Below are positions 60,452 to 64,000 of a stretch of DNA of 64,000 nt, in pieces. Both the position numbers and the translations under genes were made by a program. The notes below the pieces were generated by a model, which made no database searches, was not told the origin of the DNA, and was given only the letters and a program-made list of their open reading frames with translations. The stretch is from Pseudoselenomonas ruminantium (GTDB lineage Bacteria; Bacillota; Negativicutes; Selenomonadales; Selenomonadaceae). The DNA lies in assembly GCF_900104055.1 (NCBI RefSeq), contig NZ_FNJQ01000019.1, positions 1 to 64,000 on the forward strand. The letters run 5' to 3'. Each line of letters starts with the position of its first letter. Position 1 is the first letter of the stretch.

Positions 60452-62116
60452 ATGGAAAAACTCATCAAGATGGTAGAGACCATGAAGCCTTTGTTTGAAA
60501 AGGTTTCCAACAACATCTACCTGCGGGCGATCCGGGACGGTTTTGTAAGCTGCATACCGGTAATCCTGTTCTCGTCGCTGTTTATTCTGGTGGCTTGTGT
60601 GCCGGAAATATTCGACTACAAATGGCCGGAAAAGATCAGCACGGTACTCTGGCAGGCTTATAACTACAGCATGGGCATGCTGGGCATCCTGATGGTGGCG
60701 ACCATCGCCAAGAGCCTGACGGACAGCATCAATACCAAGATGCCGAAATTGCGGCAGATCAATGACGTATCGGTTATGATCGTCTCCATCATCTGCTTGC
60801 TGCTGCTGGCGGTTGCTCCTGTGGAAGGGGGCATCTCCACGGAATTCATGGGCACGAAAGGTTTGCTCTCCGCTTTTGTCGTCGCTTTTACTGTTCCGAA
60901 TATTTACAAGTTTTTCGTAAAGCGCAATATTACCATCAAACTTCCGGACGAAGTTCCTCACTATATCGCTCAGACCTTCGCTGACCTCATCCCCCTGTCG
61001 GTCGCGGTCATGGTTTACTGGGTATTTGGTATCGTCTTCAAAGAGGCAACGGGCATGATGTTCGGCGCCTGGATCCTGGAAGTTTTCAAACCCCTCTTTG
61101 TGGCGGCTGATGGTTATATCGGCCTGGCAATCATCTATGGCGCTATGGCGATGTTCTGGTTCGTCGGTATCCATGGGCCCTCCATCGTGGAACCGGCCGT
61201 GACCGCAATCTACATTGCCAATATCGAAGCGAACCTGCAGATTGTCAGTGCCGGTGGCCATGCCACGAATATCCTGACGCATCCGACGTCTTACTTTGTC
61301 GCTACATTGGGCGGCACGGGCGCAACCCTGATGTTCTGCGCCATGTGCGCCTTTATCGCAAAATCCAAGCAGCTCCGCGCCGTAGGCCGGGCATCCATCG
61401 TGCCCGTGACCTTCGCCGTCAACGAACCGATCATCTTCGGTGCCCCCATCGTGTTGAATCCGGTACTCTTCTTCCCCTTTGTGTTGACGCCAATCCTCAA
61501 TGTATGGGTGTTCAAATTCTTCGTTGACAATCTGGGCATGAATGCCTTCACTTACATCCTGCCGTGGACTACCCCCGCGCCCATCGGCTTGATCGTTGGC
61601 ACAGGTTTTGCCCAGCTGGCCTTCATTCTGGCTCCGCTGCTGCTCGTCATGGATGCCGTGATGTACTATCCGTTCTTCCGCGTCTATGATGCCCAGCTGG
61701 TGGAAAGGGAAAAAGCCGGCGTGACGGACGAAGCCGTTGAAGAAGCTGCTCCGGCTGAGGAAGCCGCACCTGTTGTGGCCGCTGCAGAAGTGCCGGAAGA
61801 TGAAAAGCGCGTCCTGGTTCTCTGCGCTTCCGGTGCCACGAGCTCCATGCTGGCCAAGGCCATCACCAAAGGCGCTGAGCAGCGCCATGCACCGGTCGAA
61901 TCCATTGCCATGGCTTACGGCCAGCACAAGGACATCATCACGGACTTCGATCTGATTGTCCTGGCGCCGCAGATGGCTTCCATGTATGATGAGCTCAAGA
62001 ACGACTGCGAGGCCAAGGGTGTCAAGAGTGCAACCACCAGCGGCCGGGAATACGTAGGCTTGACGCGTGATCCGGACAAGGCTTTGGATTTCGCCCTGGC
62101 TTTGATGGCACATTAA
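60452..62116 (+). CDS. lactose/cellobiose-type PTS EIICB
   Basis: Phosphotransferase system permease with fused EIIB, 554 aa. EIIC (~1-420, about 10 TM) has the lactose-family blocks IHGPSIVEPAVTAIY (~245) and VPVTFAVNEPIIFGAPIVLNP (~322). An Ala/Glu/Pro-rich linker (~425-452) leads to EIIB with phospho-Cys458 in VLCASGATSSMLAKAI. No EIIA or phospho-beta-galactosidase gene is in the window. The downstream porin and galactanase suggest beta-1,4-galacto-oligosaccharides (galactobiose) rather than lactose as substrate; this is inference. Confidence 0.9.
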   Translation: MEKLIKMVETMKPLFEKVSNNIYLRAIRDGFVSCIPVILFSSLFILVACVPEIFDYKWPEKISTVLWQAYNYSMGMLGILMVATIAKSLTDSINTKMPKLRQINDVSVMIVSIICLLLLAVAPVEGGISTEFMGTKGLLSAFVVAFTVPNIYKFFVKRNITIKLPDEVPHYIAQTFADLIPLSVAVMVYWVFGIVFKEATGMMFGAWILEVFKPLFVAADGYIGLAIIYGAMAMFWFVGIHGPSIVEPAVTAIYIANIEANLQIVSAGGHATNILTHPTSYFVATLGGTGATLMFCAMCAFIAKSKQLRAVGRASIVPVTFAVNEPIIFGAPIVLNPVLFFPFVLTPILNVWVFKFFVDNLGMNAFTYILPWTTPAPIGLIVGTGFAQLAFILAPLLLVMDAVMYYPFFRVYDAQLVEREKAGVTDEAVEEAAPAEEAAPVVAAAEVPEDEKRVLVLCASGATSSMLAKAITKGAEQRHAPVESIAMAYGQHKDIITDFDLIVLAPQMASMYDELKNDCEAKGVKSATTSGREYVGLTRDPDKALDFALALMAH

Positions 62117-62134
62117 CAATTCAGTAGGATATCA

Positions 62135-62182
62135 ACTCCTGCTGCCAGCTGTATGGCAACAGTGGCAGCAGGAGTATTTTTA
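62135..62182 (+). terminator. terminator between PTS and porin
   Basis: ACTCCTGCTGCCA/TGGCAGCAGGAGT 13-bp stem, then ATTTTTAT. Expression of the downstream porin may rely on readthrough or its own promoter. Confidence 0.85.
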
Positions 62183-62225
62183 TACGCAAAATTACAGAAG
62201 ATTAGAAATTTTAGGAGGAATTGTC

Positions 62226-63659
62226 ATGAAGAAATCCGCTCTTGCTGCCGCTGTTCTGGCAGCTACGACCATCAGCACCACGGCCTTTGCCGCACAGAAT
62301 CCCTTCAAGGACCTGCCGGAAGGCCATTGGGCCTATGATGCCGTCACCATGCTCGCCGAGGATGGCGTGCTGGAAGGCTACGGCGATGGTACGTTCAAGG
62401 GGGCTAAGACCGTGAACCGCTATGAAATGGCGCAGATTGTAGCCAAAGCCATGGAGAAGTACGACAGTGCCCAACCGCAGGACAAAGGTGCCATCAATAA
62501 ATTGAAAAAAGAATTTGCAGCGGAGCTCAAGGATATGGATGTGCGGCTGTCCAATGTGGAACAGGAAATCAATGCCATCAAGAGCAAACAGTCCAATATA
62601 AAAATATTTGGCGATGTCCGATTCCGTTATGCGGAAAACATTAAAGGAAATTATTATAAAAGACTAAATGTAGCCGGAATGGATGCTGATACGAAAAAGC
62701 ATTTGGACAAGAAGGAAAAAGTAGCACCGACTCGTTTCCGTATTGGCATGTGGGGAGAGCCTGCTCCCAATCTGTCGTTCAATGCGCGGTTGAAGCTGGA
62801 GCATGAGACCAACCGCAGTGATGCGGATAAAGACCATGGACTGGGCAGTGATAACCATGGTAATGTTACCCTGGATCGGGCCGAAGTGAATTGGTCCGCG
62901 AAAAATGGTTTCCGGATTGACGCTGGCCGCATGGAGAAAAACCTTGGACAGGGCCTTATCTGGTGGGAAAATGGTATCGATGGTTTCGCGGTAAATAAGA
63001 CCTTCGGCCCGAAAATGGATGCCATGTTTGGCTGGGGCGATATCACGGCAGAAAACTGGGGTCAGGGAAAAGATAAGTGGATGCCAGGGTTCTTTGCCAA
63101 TGTATCCGTACGGCCGAGCAGTGCTACGACCATTACCGTGTCCCACTTGAACGCGAAAATGGATGCGCAGCTCTGGAATCCTTCTGTCAACGACTGGGGC
63201 TGGATTAATTTCTATGGCAAAGCAGTGGATTATAAACTGAACCAGACTGCGGTGGGCTTCAACACCAAACTTTCCCCGCGTGTTACCTGGATCGCAGAGG
63301 GGATTGTCAACAATGTGGCCATGACGGGCAAAGACCAGAACAAGCATGGCTTCTGGACGCGCGTGGTCTATGGCAATCTCGACTGGATGAAGAAAAACAC
63401 GTGGCATACGTATGTGGAATACGCAGCATTGGGCAACTATGCAGTGGATTCCTCGGGTTGGGGCCATCATATGGACTTTGCCGGTGGTAATGGTTATGGC
63501 GGCGACGCCGGCGGCTGCCGTGGCTATGGCTTGGGATTCAGCTACATGCTGGCGCCGCAGGCAAATCTGGAACTCAACTGGCATCGCATGAAGACCTATA
63601 ATACGAAATATGGCACGTATGACAATATGCTGTTGTCGGGACTCATTTTCAGCTTCTAA
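62226..63659 (+). CDS. SLH-domain outer-membrane porin (OmpM type), galactan locus
   Basis: 477 aa: signal peptide (SALAAAVLAATTISTTAFAA), SLH domain (~25-80, FKDLPEGHWAYDAVTMLAEDGVLEGYGDGTFKGAKTVNRYEMAQIVAKAM), a coiled-coil segment (~95-122, LKKEFAAELKDMDVRLSNVEQEINAIK) thought to span the periplasm, then a beta-barrel ending in LIFSF. Closer to classical OmpM than the copy at 27709, which lacks the clear coiled coil. Start ATG follows AGGAGG. The GH53 gene begins 38 nt after its stop. Confidence 0.9.
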   Translation: MKKSALAAAVLAATTISTTAFAAQNPFKDLPEGHWAYDAVTMLAEDGVLEGYGDGTFKGAKTVNRYEMAQIVAKAMEKYDSAQPQDKGAINKLKKEFAAELKDMDVRLSNVEQEINAIKSKQSNIKIFGDVRFRYAENIKGNYYKRLNVAGMDADTKKHLDKKEKVAPTRFRIGMWGEPAPNLSFNARLKLEHETNRSDADKDHGLGSDNHGNVTLDRAEVNWSAKNGFRIDAGRMEKNLGQGLIWWENGIDGFAVNKTFGPKMDAMFGWGDITAENWGQGKDKWMPGFFANVSVRPSSATTITVSHLNAKMDAQLWNPSVNDWGWINFYGKAVDYKLNQTAVGFNTKLSPRVTWIAEGIVNNVAMTGKDQNKHGFWTRVVYGNLDWMKKNTWHTYVEYAALGNYAVDSSGWGHHMDFAGGNGYGGDAGGCRGYGLGFSYMLAPQANLELNWHRMKTYNTKYGTYDNMLLSGLIFSF

Positions 63660-63697
63660 AGGAACAGGGCAAACAGGTTGCAGGAGGAGAAGATAGT

Positions 63698-64000
63698 ATG
63701 AAGAACGCAAGGCTTAAATCTTTGGTATTTGGAGCGCTGGCAGCAGGAGCCGTATCGTTGTTTCCGTTTACGGCTGAGGCAGCCGTGCAGGTCAATCCCA
63801 TTCCCAATCTCAGCGCGGATTTCATCAAGGGTGCGGATGTATCCATGCTGCCGGAGTTGGAATCATTGGGGGGCAAATTCTACGATATGGATGGCACGGA
63901 GATGGATGAGCTGGCCCTCATGAAAAAATATGGCATCAACTGGATCCGTCTGCGCATCTGGAACAATCCGGACCATGCCAATGGCGGCGGCTATACGACG
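63698..64000 (+). CDS. arabinogalactan endo-beta-1,4-galactanase (GH53), 5' part
   Basis: Only the first 101 codons are in the window. Signal peptide SLVFGALAAGAVSLFPFTAEA, then the GH53 N-terminal signature FIKGADVSMLPELESLGGKFYDMDG...ALMKKYGINWIRLRIWNNP. The enzyme cuts beta-1,4-galactan side chains of pectin outside the inner membrane. Start ATG 63698 follows CAGGAGGAG. Confidence 0.9.
   Translation, partial: MKNARLKSLVFGALAAGAVSLFPFTAEAAVQVNPIPNLSADFIKGADVSMLPELESLGGKFYDMDGTEMDELALMKKYGINWIRLRIWNNPDHANGGGYTT

Noticed and set aside
60386-62119. A 577-codon frame antisense to the PTS gene
   Set aside because: Same reasoning: the sense EIICB is complete and the antisense translation is His/Asp-rich with no motif.

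Overview
The window reads as chromosomal DNA from a motile, anaerobic diderm Firmicute of the class Negativicutes, most like Selenomonas or a close relative. This is inferred from gene content, since no database search was possible. The diagnostic mix is: outer-membrane porins with an N-terminal SLH domain (the OmpM type that ties the Negativicutes outer membrane to the cell wall); flagellar L- and P-ring genes (flgH, flgI, flgA), which only diderms need; and Firmicute-style gene order elsewhere (walJ-htrA-rlmH, xpaC-telA, mbl next to the flhO/flhP-type rod genes).

Layout. 1-1503: the 3' end of an rRNA operon with tandem 5S genes, then a 13-gene tRNA array. 1548-3812: a pbuX-xpt purine salvage pair bracketed by two identical copies of a tRNA-Leu(CAG)/tRNA-Leu(GAG) pair. 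3837-13937: a class-3 lipase, a DUF362 ferredoxin-like protein, a FliD-like protein behind a sigma-28-type box, pyruvate kinase with a structured leader, walJ-htrA-rlmH, and an XpaC-TM2/TelA pair. 13941-15923: a PASTA-containing class B PBP. 15953-18011: two TIM-barrel 'PEP hydrolase-like' proteins, the second fused to an AraC-type DNA-binding domain. 18212-36204: a co-directional 15-gene run for pectin and galacturonate use. 36320-42624: a small orphan, galM, sucCD, an LDH-family dehydrogenase and mbl. 42738-47568: a flagellar rod/ring operon (flgF, flgG, flgA, flgH, flgI, flgJ) interrupted by a hairpin-rich repeat element. 47646-52689: an AMIN/phosphodiester glycosidase protein, an S55 (SpoIVB-type) peptidase and murA. 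52755-57762: tRNAs, a peptide transporter, a Crp/Fnr regulator and a divergent AzgA purine permease. 57919-60256: a REC-GGDEF-EAL protein and a HAD phosphatase/mutase. 60452-64000: a lactose-type PTS EIICB, a second SLH porin and the start of a GH53 endo-galactanase.

How it fits together. The pectin locus covers the whole route. A secreted GH28 exo-polygalacturonase and a dedicated porin act at the envelope. A GPH symporter takes up oligogalacturonides. A cytoplasmic GH28 and a GH105 enzyme release galacturonate and unsaturated uronate. UxaC-UxaB-UxaA and KduI-KduD converge on KDG, and KdgK plus Eda deliver pyruvate and glyceraldehyde-3-phosphate. The AraC-type TIM-barrel fusion just upstream is the obvious candidate regulator, and three AAACACA half-sites in 21-bp phase lie between it and uxaB. 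The same 'SLH porin followed by a secreted glycosidase' unit recurs at the right edge for galactan with a PTS transporter. This suggests a Negativicutes counterpart to Bacteroidetes polysaccharide utilisation loci.

The most notable items are: the TIM-barrel/AraC fusion with its phased operator; the repeated porin-glycosidase unit; GGAC-N4-GTCC sites placed near -41.5 at a divergent Crp/Fnr promoter; the pyk leader with twin hairpins; and a compound hairpin element inside the flagellar operon.
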